This document shows, one piece after another, positions 1-10,051 of a DNA stretch of 64,000 nt. Source of the stretch: Brassica napus (lineage: Eukaryota; Streptophyta; Magnoliopsida; Brassicales; Brassicaceae); NCBI RefSeq assembly GCF_020379485.1, contig NC_063447.1, positions 54,797,452-54,861,451 on the forward strand, written 5' to 3'. Every line of letters begins with the position of its first letter. The stretch's first letter is position 1. The notes under the pieces are model-generated. The model saw only the letters and a list, made by a program, of their open reading frames with translations. It ran no database searches and had not been told where the DNA came from. The translations under genes and the position numbers were made by a program.

Positions 1-2
1 TA

Positions 3-986
3 AATATTATTGGAACTCAAAAAGAAATACAAAAGGCATCAGACTATCTCAAAGGAGAATTTGAGATGAAAGATCTTGGACAGACACAGTATTGTCTTGG
101 CCTACAAATAGAACATTCACAAAATGGTATATTTGTGCATCAATCCACATACACTAAAAGAGTGTTGAAACGATTTAACATGGATAAATCAACTCCTCTT
201 AGCACCCCAATGGTCGTTAGATCACTTAACATTGAAAGTGATCCATTTCGACCACCTGAGGAAAAAGAAGAGATACTTGGTCCGGAAGTACCATATCTAA
301 GTGCAATTGGAGCGTTGATGTACCTTGCAAATTGTACACGGCCTGATATATCATTCACTGTTAATCTTCTAGCAAGATTTAGCTCATCTCCAACACGAAG
401 ACATTGGAATGGAATTAAACATGTCTTTCGTTACCTACAAGGGACTATTGATTTAGGCTTATTTTACCCTAAAGATTCAAATGGTCAAATGGTTGGTTTT
501 GCAGATGCAGGATATCTTTCAGATCCACACAAAGCCCGATCGCAAACAGGATATGTTTTTACGATCGGAGGCACTGCTATATCTTGGCGTTCTCAGAAAC
601 AAACGCTTGTGGCTACCTCTTCAAATCATGCTGAGATCATCGCACTCCATGAAGCAAGTAAAGAATGTGTATGGCTAAGATCAATAAGCCAACACATTTG
701 TTCAAGTAGTGGGATTGACAAAAGTACGGGGCCAACTATTCTATATGAAGACAATGCAGCATGTGTTGCTCAAACGAAGGAAGGATATATCAAAAGTGAT
801 AGAACAAAACATATACATCCAAAGTTCTTCTCATACACTCAAGAGCTCGAGAAGAAGAAAGAGATTGAAGTAAGATATGTCCGATCATGCGACAATGCAG
901 CCGACCTCTTCACAAAATCACTCCCTACTTCGGTATTCAGAAAACATGTCCATAACATTGGAATGCGTCATCAGAAGGATCTATGA
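3..986 (+). CDS. Copia Pol C-terminus (RT end and RNase H), partial
   Basis: This is the C-terminal 327 residues of a Copia polyprotein. The frame is open upstream of the first ATG (66), so that ATG is internal. Residues near the start (MKDLGQTQYCLGLQIEH) are the conserved block after the RT active site, and MYLANCTRPDISFTVNLLARFSS is the RT/RNase H connection. RNase H follows with DAGYLSDPHKARSQTGYVF, SSNHAEIIALHEASKE and the C-terminal DNAADLFTKSLP. No frameshift or stop is seen before the TGA at 984-986. RNase H degrades the RNA template during reverse transcription in the virus-like particle. Because the 5' part is off-window, whether the whole element is intact is unknown. Confidence 0.9.
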   Translation, partial: NIIGTQKEIQKASDYLKGEFEMKDLGQTQYCLGLQIEHSQNGIFVHQSTYTKRVLKRFNMDKSTPLSTPMVVRSLNIESDPFRPPEEKEEILGPEVPYLSAIGALMYLANCTRPDISFTVNLLARFSSSPTRRHWNGIKHVFRYLQGTIDLGLFYPKDSNGQMVGFADAGYLSDPHKARSQTGYVFTIGGTAISWRSQKQTLVATSSNHAEIIALHEASKECVWLRSISQHICSSSGIDKSTGPTILYEDNAACVAQTKEGYIKSDRTKHIHPKFFSYTQELEKKKEIEVRYVRSCDNAADLFTKSLPTSVFRKHVHNIGMRHQKDL

Positions 987-1170
987 CTGCTCAATCGAGG
1001 GGGAGCTTACGTAGTTGTACTCTTTTTACCTAACTATGGTTTTTCCCATTGGGTTTTCCTAGAAAGGTTTTTAACGAGGCAACAAAGACGTTAAGCGAGA
1101 GCGGAGAGTGACACCGGTCCCCAAGGAGAGTGTTACGAAACTTAATACAAGATGGATGATCAAGGGGGAG

Positions 1171-1503
1171 TGTTATAAGATAAACTTTGAAATGATCCTC
1201 CACTCCTTTACCAACTCAAGCACTATGATCATCTACTCATCAAGCACTATGATCATCTACTCATCAAGCACTATGATCACCCACTCATTTACCAAATCAA
1301 GCACCATCTTTGATATTTTATGTATTGTTGCTCACTATAAATACCATCACTCATCTCACTCTTTTGTACACAATTACATCTTCTTCTTCTTCCTTATAAT
1401 AAACTCTTTCTCACATATTAAGTGTTATTTGCTTCCTACGGGTATTGAATTCTACTCTTATTTAAATTTCCCGATACTATAAATTATAAGTTATTTCATA
1501 ACA
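1171..1503 (+). repeat. 3' LTR of the Copia element
   Basis: It starts TGTTAT and ends ATAACA, a perfect 6-bp terminal inverted repeat, and sits directly after the polypurine tract. It contains three tandem 24-bp units (aagcactatgatcatctact motif) from 1217, and a TATA-like box TATAAATA at 1336-1343 that would be the LTR promoter. The 5' LTR is not in the window. Confidence 0.88.
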
Positions 1504-2001
1504 TTTTTAATATTCTCTCTGGTATAAGATTCTTTTATTCGGCTGCACCTCACTTTGACCTTAAGTTGTACATGATTATGTTCTTAATATATTCCGAAGA
1601 TATAATCTAATTTACATGAAAGAAAATCTTAATTTAATGAAACGCAGCTCATAAGTCATAACAAGAGGCAGACTCACTTAGAGAGATCAAGTGTCAAATG
1701 AGCCTGGTTAAATATTTGTTTATTAACACCCTGCATCCGTGTTCGAAACTATATTCTGTTTCTTTCATGAATATTTTTTCTGGAATTATTTTTTATTTTT
1801 TAATTATATACTATCCGGGTAAAAACAACTTTTGGATCACTCCTAATTATAGTTGGAAATAATTTGATAAGCATATTTAGAACTTATATACCACTTAACC
1901 ACAAATCAACAACTTATATACTAAGTAATTTTTTTTAAAACAATTGGACTAAATTTAGACATCAGGACTGCCTCAATAATATTAGAATTTTGGACAATTT
2001 C
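1504..2001. other. AT-rich intergenic, no feature seen
   Basis: No coding potential, RNA gene or clear repeat was recognised. The last bases (1997-2001, atttc) act as the left TSD of the TRIM element that follows. Confidence 0.5.
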
Positions 2002-3191
2002 TATTAGAGACTAGGGGGGGGGGGCTATTGGAACCAGAATTTGGAAAGAGTTGAGTGATTTTAGAATTTGACAGATTTTTAAAAGTTTAGTAGATTTCAC
2101 AAATGTTTTCTAATTTCTATCAAATATTTTGTGTTGATTTCTATAGATTATTATTGATTATTAAGAATTTGCACAATATAATTTTTCAAAAAGTTTTTGC
2201 TTCTAAGGTACAAAAAAAGTTGTAGAAATTTTCAACAATGAATTTTGATGAAACACTATTATATTATCGTTTGGTGTGTTTACATAGACAAATGCATTTC
2301 ATGGTATTGGTTATTTGTGTTATGCATGGTTTGTTCTTAGTTATATTGTGAAAATAATCATTTTTTATCTTCATACTACATGACATATTTTTAACAGTCT
2401 TGTTTTCATTGACATTTTTTTTGAGACACCACTCATACAAACGAAAAATTATGTTAGAACACACCAACTATGAAACTTACCGACAAAGAGATCTTCTGAA
2501 AATCATATGTCAAACAAGAAAAATATATCATAAAGTGTGAGAATGTTTTTATTAGTACACAGATTTCAGAAATCTTATGAGTAGACATACTATTTTCAAA
2601 GTCTCGCTTATGAGTAAAGATATAAAGAATTTAGTTCTCAATAACCATAGATTTGAATAAAATAGCAAAATCAATAAAAACTAAACTTTTTGAATAACAA
2701 AGGATTTGAATAGAATTTATAAGTCTTAAAACCAATAACAATGGATTTTGGAAAGACTTTTAAAATCCATAAACCAATAACCATGGATTCTTAAAATTTT
2801 ATAATTCTTTAAAAATTCTTAAACCAATAACCCCCCCTAAATCTCACACATCAAAAGTTGCAATGTATATTAAGTAATATATAAGGCAGATGAATCAATT
2901 TACATATCACTAATTGTTTTTAAGTTAGAAGCCCATCTAGTTTAATATGGTATCAGATTCTGATTCAAACAGTCCAACCCGATCCACATAGATCTGGTCC
3001 AAAGTTGACCCATAGATCCTTGTCCGAACATTCCGAGACTAATGCTCAAAGAGCCATCATTTCGAAAGAGCGTATTAGGTACAAAGATCTCACATCGGAA
3101 ATTGTAAAGGACATTAAGTAATATATAAAGTAGATGAGTCAATCCACTTATCACCAATTGGTTTTAGGTTGAAAGCTCATCTAGCTTAACA
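2002..3191 (+). mobile_element. TRIM retrotransposon split by a MITE
   Basis: A terminal-repeat retrotransposon in miniature: two about 120-bp LTRs around a non-coding core of about 125 bp. LTR1 is 2002-2013 plus 2840-2947; LTR2 is 3073-3191 and ends TTAACA. Both share tctcacac/tctcacatcgg, attaagtaatatata, atgartcaat and gctcatctag blocks. The primer binding site TGGTATCAGA (2948-2957, initiator Met tRNA) follows LTR1 at once, and a purine-rich tract (cgaaagagcg) precedes LTR2. Candidate TSDs are atttc (1997-2001) and atttt (3192-3196). Without the MITE the element is about 364 bp, the usual TRIM size. It encodes nothing and must rely on enzymes of other elements. Confidence 0.78.
2014..2836. 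mobile_element. PIF/Harbinger-like MITE inside the TRIM 5' LTR
   Basis: About 823 bp with inverted ends: a G-run followed by ctattggaacc on the left, and aaaccaataac followed by a C-run on the right. Several subterminal copies of an ACCAATAAC..TGGATT motif occur near 2640-2830. It is flanked by CTA (2011-2013) and CTA (2837-2839), a 3-bp TSD. No transposase remains. Rejoining the flanks restores a TRIM LTR that aligns with the 3' copy, which fixes the boundaries. The homopolymer ends make the exact border uncertain by a few bases. Confidence 0.72.
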
Positions 3192-4199
3192 ATTTTTAAA
3201 AGTTGAAATAATTAATTTAACATTATTAAATATTATTATAATAACTAATTAAAAATTATGTGACATTGTTTATTTTAATTCTAATATTATGGTATCTCAT
3301 AGTAATTTCTAAGTTTAAACCTGATATTATATATTAATAAAAAATTCAAAACATCTTAAAGGTTAAATTTTGGAGTGGATTGGGGACGGCTGCACTGATC
3401 ACCCTCATAGTAAGCCGGCACGAGATGTTCCACAAGGTTTTAGATAAGAAATGTGCTTGCGAGTGAGAGGTGTTGAGATTAAAGTGAAAAAAAGTTACGA
3501 GGGATCAGGATGACGGAAACATCTTTGCAAGTTGGTATAGTAAAATCAAGAGGACAAAATTTTGGGTGGGGAGTATGGCTCTGATTTTTCTTTATGGACG
3601 TCATCCGGCAAAAATAAAACATAATCTTAAAAAAGGATTATACGATCTTGCTCATCGTAACATAAATTTTATGTGATTCGTCGTTAGATTATCATGCGCG
3701 CATATAAACGTAATTAGTAAGAGATAGATACTGGTACATTACTCGCTCTCTCATAAAGTAATTCACAATCGTAAGATAATGTATGAATAGTTAGCAAAAG
3801 AGAAGAAGTTAATTTATGAAACGTCACTAGCTCTCGCACTTTCAATAAAGCGGCCCTGCTCCTTCAAACTTTTTATCGTTTTCTTTCCTTGTTTTCGTAG
3901 CTTCTGTTTCGTACTTCAAGATTGGACGTGTACGCGGCAACCACTTAAATCATATAAAAGATATCTAAATATACATATATGATTCACTGCGGTAAATAAA
4001 TCGTTTAAGGTTATTAGCTGAGCTCGAATTTAGGTTTTGCTTTACCAGTTATCACGACAAAGCTAGGTCGGGTTATTTCTGTGCCGTCTTATTTTATAGA
4101 AGTTACAAAACCCAAAACCCTAATGGAACAAAGAAAGTAACATATGATAAAGCCAGGTAATAATAATTACATTTTCTTTTACAAAAAAAAAGAAGTTAA
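3192..4199. other. Intergenic, no feature seen
   Basis: Mixed AT-rich sequence with many stops in all frames. No gene, RNA or transposon terminus was recognised. Confidence 0.5.
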
Positions 4200-5560
4200 C
4201 ATATGATACACATCATAAGTGGTGTTAGGAGTTTTCAAGGCTTCTAAGACAAATGTTGTAGTATAAATGATTGTCGAACCAATTCTAAGAGATTTCAAAA
4301 CACTGAGAATGCAAGTACTTACTTAATCTAAGTGCAACCGATGATTTAGAAGGTTTTCTAAACTAATGATTAATGCTAATGCAGTTGCAGAATAATAAAA
4401 GCGATAAATGAAATGATTTTCTTAACTAAAGGAAAAGAGAACTCATGGGCATAGGAATTAGACCTTGGGTGATCAAGTTTCGAACTAAGGATGACAAATG
4501 ATCAATCAAACTATCAACCTTAAGTTTAGACACAATCTTAAACAAACTCTATGTTTAGATGAATGTTCATTTACTAACATATTTCAAACATCAAATGTCT
4601 TTGGTTGAATAATATGAAAGCAATCATTACTAACAAGTCTAATGGCTATCTTAGCACCTTTAACAACAAATGTCTTTGGCAAAGTGTGCTAAAAGCTTAG
4701 AAGAGTTGTCTCAGACATTTCATCGAACACCTTTCGGGTGGTAAATGCCTAAGGATCAACTTTTGAGGGGCCAACTCAGAAGATGCATTAAGAATACTCT
4801 ACTAGCAAGGATTAAGAATGATCTACACTAAAACTTCCTAGTTCTAACCTAATCACCCTTAATCTCCCTAACCCATGAATTCAAAAGGTGATTACTCACT
4901 ACTCTTCATGATTCCTCTTAAATCCATATTGGATTTCAGATTAATCATGTAGAAAAATATAGATAATAGATTAGAAATCAACAGGATAACATATGATCAA
5001 AGGAATCAAAGAGATAAACTTTTCAAGAGGTTTTTGGTGGTTTTTTCAAAAAAAAAGATATCCAGCCTCCAATGGCTTACAAAGTATTAAAACATAGTTT
5101 TTTTTGGAATTGCAAAACGTGCATACAAATGACCAAAAGGTCCCCGAGAAATCATAATTTTCGGCAGCAAAATAACGCGGAGCGACTTGCAGGTGTCGCT
5201 CCAGGGCCGATTTTGGTGTCTCCGGACGAGAGGACGCGAGCGACCTTGGTGTGTCGCTCCAACAGGTCGCTCTGAACATCGGGAGCGACTTCGGCACGTC
5301 GCTCTGGGAGGTCGCTCCAGGGTCAAATCTGTGTGTCTCCGGACGTGAAAACGCGAGCGACTTCGTGCACTCGCTCTGGAAAAGTCGCTCCGGGATGTGG
5401 TGCACAACGACTTCATGTAGTCGCTCCGGGAAGTCGTTCCAGGCAGTGCTCGTCCAAAGATCACTCTAATCACCTCCTTTGAGCTCCAAATGCACCCAAA
5501 TGTCTCCAGGAACTCCATGTGGTACTCCAATACCTAATAGAGACATATGTATGCAAAATG
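4200..5560. repeat. Unclassified dispersed repeat with GAGCGAC/GTCGCTC array
   Basis: The first kilobase is low-complexity text with recurrent aaatgtctttggc-like phrases (around 4590 and 4670). From about 5175 to 5450 there is a GC-richer array in which GAGCGAC(TT) alternates with its inverse GTCGCTC(C/T), roughly a dozen occurrences spaced 10-40 bp. Overlapping open frames on both strands here come from the array, not from genes. The composition suggests untranslated or LTR sequence of a large retrotransposon; no protein domain or LTR border is visible, so the class is left open. Confidence 0.5.
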
Positions 5561-5739
5561 CAACCTAGACATGACTAAATCCTAATCTATATGATGAAAA
5601 TGCACATGAATAAATGGATAAAACAATGTAAATATGCAAGATATCAATAAGAACATTCACAAAACCGCATATGTGTACGTTATTTATTAGCATTCATTTG
5701 ATGTTGTGAATTTGGATGACAAACGGAATGAACTTTAGA

Positions 5740-6413
5740 AAAAAAAGCATGCTTTTATCACATGGCTTGTTATGAGAGATAGAATGATGACTAGAGATAA
5801 ATTGATCACTTGGGGGATTGATGTTCCTCCTACTTGCCTGCTATGTGGTGTAGGCAATGAATAAACTGCCCACATTTTTTTTTAGTGTGATTATGCTTCC
5901 ATTGTTTCTAGCAGATTGTTTGAAAGGAGTGGGTTGCAGATTCCATCAAGACTTGAGGAGGTTGTGCGTTGGATCATTTCATGTCAAGTAGATGGAAAGT
6001 TTAAAACTGTTATGAAACTTCTTTTTCAGGCTGCAATTTATTTTCTCTGGAAAGAAAGGAACTCCAGGTTACAATCATCACTCTTGCGGCCATCACAATT
6101 AATTGTGAGAGACGTTTTTCTCCAGCTACGTGCAAAGCTCTTCTCACTGGATAAGGAAGAAAAAAATTCTACAGCTTCTCGGTCAATTACTTCAGGAACC
6201 ATTTCAAACCATCTCTCAAAACACACATCTATACCATCTGGTTTAATAGAGTGCAAGGATAAAGAAGTTCGGATAGCAGAGTAATTTCTTGAGCCATGAT
6301 CTTGCTTCACAAAAGTTTCAGAAAATACTCCACTTGCTGTAATTTATTTTTTAAGAAACCAATGATGTAAAAACTTTCAAATTTATAAATCAGAATGGGT
6401 ATCCCAAAAAAAA
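5740..6413 (+). mobile_element. LINE (L1-type), extreme 5' truncation
   Basis: A 674-bp 3' fragment of a non-LTR retrotransposon ending in a short A-tail just before 6414. It is flanked by a direct repeat AACTTTAGA at 5731-5739 and 6414-6422, the TSD left by target-primed reverse transcription. The content is the zinc-binding C-terminal region of ORF2 plus 3' UTR. Confidence 0.8.
5745..6284 (+). pseudogene. LINE ORF2 C-terminal zinc-binding region (zf-RVT), broken
   Basis: The frame starting at 5745 reads as the reverse-transcriptase zinc-binding domain: HAFITWLVMRDRMMTRDKL, then CLLCG and a downstream CDY, as in plant L1 ORF2 C-termini, followed by a helical tail (LWKERNSR). Two in-frame stops (TAA 5862-5864 and TAG 5883-5885) interrupt the domain. 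No reverse transcriptase core is present. It cannot encode a working protein. Confidence 0.82.
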
Positions 6414-6416
6414 AAC

Positions 6417-6763
6417 TTTAGACAAATAAGAAATGAAGAGAATCGAAATTGAGACAGAACTCTTTTAAGTCATTTTATTAACTGACTGGTAACCATTGAA
6501 GAAGCATTAGGAATGAATAGGAAAATAAATAAAATTGGGAATGACGAGGAATTATGGTTTCTTATCAAAATTAACAAAGAACAAATTTACATTATAATTC
6601 TCTACAAAAAAGAAACGAGAGAGAATTAAAAGAAAAAAGTATTTCTCATGAATGGTAACTTTTTTAAGAAACATTAAGGAATGTAATGTTTTTCTTCGTT
6701 CCCTTGGTTACCGGTCACACCATTTGTGAATACAGCAAAATAAGCCTTAAGAACTCTTTTACA
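6417..6763. other. AT-rich intergenic, no feature seen
   Basis: Nothing recognisable between the LINE target-site repeat and the first MITE. Confidence 0.45.
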
Positions 6764-6766
6764 TAA

Positions 6767-7016
6767 GGGCATGCACATCGTTAGGTCTCTGACCAAGTTT
6801 CTTACATAACTTAATGAGTAATAATTACCATTTAAGCAAAAAGAAAGGGAGAAGCGAACAATCAGCTTTTCCTAAAGAGACGAAAGTCTCTGATAAAGAA
6901 ACGTTTCACCCAGGTGTCATCATTTAAGTGGAAATTATAATTTACATGTTAAAGTATGTTTTCAGACATTTAGAAGAGTTTCTTACCGCTGTAGATGGCC
7001 TCAGGTGCAGATGGCC
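6767..7016. mobile_element. MITE 1, GGGCATG type (Tourist/PIF-like)
   Basis: A 250-bp non-coding element starting GGGCATGCACATCG and ending with the approximate inverse GTGCAGATGGCC. It is flanked by TAA at 6764-6766 and TAA at 7017-7019, the 3-bp duplication typical of PIF/Harbinger. The inverted ends are imperfect. Confidence 0.6.
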
Positions 7017-7019
7017 TAA

Positions 7020-7222
7020 GGGCATGATTAATCCTGGTCTCTTAGCCAGAATTATTAACTCATGATTTGATATTTTTTTATACATTTTTTTTTACACTTT
7101 TCGGTTAAGAGACAACTCTTATATATCTTTTTTAAGAGACGGTTCTTAGCTTTTCTTATGTAAGAACCGTCTTTTCGCCGAAGCTAAAAACCCCAGTTAA
7201 AAGACTGGGGCTAATCATGGTC
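7020..7222. mobile_element. MITE 2, GGGCATGATTA type (Tourist/PIF-like)
   Basis: A 203-bp element with inverted ends GGGCATGATTA at the left and TAATCATGGTC at the right, and an inner palindrome around aagagacggttctta/taagaaccgtctttt (about 7134-7174). It is flanked by TAA (7017-7019) and TAA (7223-7225). The left TAA is also the right TAA of MITE 1, so the two elements abut. Confidence 0.7.
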
Positions 7223-8590
7223 TAACCATCCGGCCCGTGAAACTTTTCCTCTTGGCTTGAGAAGAATCCCATTACTGTTGGTAAACTACCTATAACTTCA
7301 AATTGAAATATGTAATCAAAATCGTTCAAAGCGTGAGATGAAGTATGTGTGTTCCGGCATAGTGTTTGCAGTTAACAAATTTCCTAAAAAAAGTCGGCAT
7401 ATATCTATGTATATGCTGATTGGCAAGTGGAAAAATGAGGTCTACATAATCTCTGAGGAAAACGTGATCAGAGAATTTTCTTTTGCATTGAAATTTTTTT
7501 GACTCTTCGTACATTTTAAGACAGAGACTATATTAGGAGCAAAAAAAAAGGATTACTAGATTTTCTAAAAAACTTAGCAAATACGACACTTGAAATGCAC
7601 TCGGCTCACTAACTCATGGAAGAATTGGTATCTCCTCCTCTTCATAGCTAATGATCTGCTTGATAATGTCTGTTCTACCTCTTTTTATCTCATATTAGTG
7701 TTTTCCTGACGTCGTTGTGATATCCTTTATGATCTCCCTCTTAACCAGAATGGTGCTTACGCATAAAGAAACCCAAAACTAAGCATAAAGAAGAAAATTA
7801 ATTTAGTAAATCAAGTAGTAAAAAAGAAAAAATAAGCGTGGTGAAGAAGATGACAGATTCGGAGTTGTGCCCGCAACTTGGCTGTGTACTCTCTCGGATT
7901 CGGAATCCGCTGCTCATGGCTGTACCAAGTTTGTTGGATCCGCTTCATAATTGACCGAATTGCCCATTTTTGGGGTTTCAAATGGAAAATCTTTTAATTA
8001 TAAAAAATTATGATGAATAAATTAAACAGAAAGAGTGAAAAGGAACAGAACCAAACTATTGAACCCTCCATCTATATGATTATATCTTTTTATTGAACGT
8101 ATTTAATTATTAAGCAAGTCAAGAATATTTGGACTTGAACTAGAAACTCTAATATGTTTTCCTACAAATTAATTAATAATCTGTTAGACTTATTCTATAA
8201 ATTGTCCCATAGAACATAAATTATACTGCATCGTCCTTCTAATGTATAAAATTAAGAAAATAATTACATGGAAATGTTTAGTTTTATAAAATATAAATGG
8301 TTTATATGTAGAGGGGCCTTTCACAGCAAAAACGGCCTTTCAATAACTCGTGGGAAAAGGGAAATGACATCTTGTGGTTCGATTTGTAGGCATTAAATGA
8401 CAAGCTAAACTTCATCTGACTAGATCCCAACTTAGTGCATATATGATCATCGCAGCTCACACTTAAACGGGAAAAAAATCTTAATTTAATCACAATGTTT
8501 CGATAACCAGTGCATCTAATATAGTTTTCTTAAGTTGTTTATAATACACATTTAGATTAGTTAGACAGGTCAACATTCATTAAGAAATGG
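7223..8590. other. Upstream region of the CLE4-like gene
   Basis: No gene, RNA or transposon end was recognised. It is the only sequence between the MITE pair and the CLE promoter, so regulatory elements of that gene would be expected here, but none can be named from sequence alone. Confidence 0.45.
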
Positions 8591-8596
8591 CTCAAC

Positions 8597-8606
8597 TATA
8601 TATAAA
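8597..8606 (+). promoter_or_regulatory. TATA box of the CLE4-like gene
   Basis: TATATATAAA lies about 87 bp upstream of the ATG at 8693, giving a short 5' leader if transcription starts about 30 bp downstream. Spacing and sequence fit a plant TATA box. Confidence 0.6.
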
Positions 8607-8692
8607 CCTATAGATGGAAGCATCTAGGATATCACATTTGACTAGCTCTAAGAAGGATAAGTTTAAGCAGGATTAACCACAATTAACTGAAT

Positions 8693-8941
8693 ATGGCAAG
8701 TTTCATCAAGTTATGGGTTTGCCTTATCTTGCTTCTACCCGAGCTCTCGGTGCATCAATGCCGGCCACTGGTTGGGGAAGAGAGGCCTTCAGATTCGGGG
8801 AACATAAGAAAGATGATGAGAGAACTTCTCAGAAGATCAGAAGAGATGAAGGTGAGATCTAAAGGCGAGGAAACAGTCCTAGGCCATACCCTTGATTCAA
8901 AACGACTTAGCCCGGGTGGACCGGACCCTAGACATCACTAA
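8693..8941 (+). CDS. CLE4: CLE signalling peptide precursor, CLE4-like
   Basis: An 82-residue single-exon prepropeptide. Residues 1-22 form a hydrophobic signal peptide (LWVCLILLLPEL), residues 24-69 a charged variable region, and residues 71-82 (nt 8903-8938) are the 12-residue CLE motif RLSPGGPDPRHH directly before the stop, without a C-terminal extension. That dodecapeptide is the one carried by CLE1, CLE3 and CLE4 of Arabidopsis; the variable region (RPSDSGNIRK, MRELL) looks most like CLE4. Mature CLE peptides are cut out, hydroxylated or glycosylated on proline, and bind CLV1/BAM-type receptor kinases at the cell surface. In Arabidopsis CLE1, -3, -4 and -7 are nitrogen-responsive root signals acting through CLV1. 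The reading frame is intact. CLE3 is the alternative identity. Confidence 0.93.
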   Translation: MASFIKLWVCLILLLPELSVHQCRPLVGEERPSDSGNIRKMMRELLRRSEEMKVRSKGEETVLGHTLDSKRLSPGGPDPRHH

Positions 8942-9436
8942 AACCGTGTGTAATTGGTATATCCTTTGGTGAGGTTTTCACGCTTGTAACGTCAATAGAG
9001 GCTTTGCATAAGGTCTGTGGTGTAACACTAAGGTTTTTCTTTTTTTTTTGCTTAATTGTAACCCTAAGGTTACCATCTTATTAACATTGACATCAAACTA
9101 TCTTGAAATAGAATGTCTGTGTGTTCATCTAAACCAAGCCGTACTAGATCATTGTCCTTCTTTTAATATTAACCGGGTTTCTTTTGTGTTTACCAAAAAC
9201 TATGAGGAATGGAATATGATATATCTCTCTTTTTTGTCTTAAATTAGTACAGATGGTTAGTTAAATGACCACCATGCACAAGTCCATGGGTTCAATTATA
9301 TCATTTCAGAATCTAATTTCGTTCAACTTATTACAGTTCAAATATAGTATCAGATTATAACAAGCACATATTGATTTCTACTGATTGCATTTTAAAATTA
9401 AACCATTACAAATTTTGAAGTCTCGGCAGTAAAAGC
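8942..9436. other. 3' flank of the CLE4-like gene
   Basis: Includes the likely 3' UTR. No second gene is visible; the open frame near 9048-9242 lacks any protein-like feature. The last five bases, aaagc (9432-9436), are the left TSD of the Copia element. Confidence 0.5.
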
Positions 9437-9904
9437 TGTTAAAACACGTTTTACGTGTTGGTCGGCATGGACGGTGACGACATGGACGGTGAGCTGAAAT
9501 TGTTGACGTTGGTTTTGTCAAAGATTGTGAGCCACCAAACACCTTCTTCATGCTTATAAAAGGAGAGCTGAGGTGAAGAGGAAAATCATCCCAAAACAAG
9601 AAAACAGAGAGAAAGAACGAGAGAGGAGAGGAGAAGAAAAAAGAAGAAAGAAAAAAAAAAAACTTTTTTTTTTTCTCACAAAAAATCTTCTTTAAGAAAT
9701 TACTAGTAATTTCTGAGTGTATTTGGGATCGGGGTGTGAGTTGTGAGCTTGTAAAATTTCCCTGGTTAATAATAAAAGATCTGTAGCAGGTCCGGAGACG
9801 TAGGCATCATTGGCCGAACTCCGTTAACAATTTGGTGTGTGTGCTTCTTTCCCGCTCCCATAAATTCTGGCTTTCCGCAAAATTTGACCGCGTATTTCCT
9901 AACA
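9437..9904 (+). repeat. Copia 5' LTR
   Basis: It begins TGTTA and ends TAACA. A TATA-like TATAAAAGG at 9555-9563 and a polyadenylation-like AATAATAAAA near 9768 mark the promoter and R-region end. Near the start GGACGGTGACGACATGGACGG contains a short direct repeat (ATGGACGGTGA). Confidence 0.95.
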
Positions 9905-9906
9905 AC

Positions 9907-9918
9907 TGGTATCAGAGC
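9907..9918 (+). promoter_or_regulatory. Primer binding site, initiator Met tRNA
   Basis: TGGTATCAGAGC lies two bases after the 5' LTR and is complementary to the 3' end of plant initiator methionine tRNA; it primes minus-strand synthesis. Confidence 0.92.
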
Positions 9919-10051
9919 CTGAGTTACGGTGATCGGTCAAATTTTTTGCAGGGTTACTATTCACGTGAACAGTACTTCATGAATAGTGAATTTTGTCGGT
10001 AACATCGGTTTGTCGACGGAGGTGTTCTAATACACGGTGGTTCCAGAAACG

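Larger units (their letters stand above)
1..1503 (+). mobile_element. Ty1/Copia retrotransposon, 3' part with 3' LTR
   Basis: The reading frame is already open at the window edge and encodes the end of Copia reverse transcriptase plus RNase H. It is followed by an untranslated stretch, a purine-rich tract (caagggggag, 1161-1170) and a 333-bp LTR. The 5' LTR, gag, protease and integrase lie outside the window, so neither TSD nor age can be judged. Five bases after the LTR read ttttt (1504-1508), the expected 3' copy of a 5-bp TSD. Confidence 0.9.

Noticed and set aside
1108..1482. 124-residue ORF over the Copia LTR
   Set aside because: It spans polypurine tract and LTR with a 24-bp tandem repeat; Ser/Ile-rich by-product.
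5046..5530. Overlapping ORFs of 119 and 147 residues on the minus strand, 67 and 72 on the plus strand
   Set aside because: All come from the GAGCGAC/GTCGCTC array; Arg/Ser-rich low-complexity translations with no homology or gene context.
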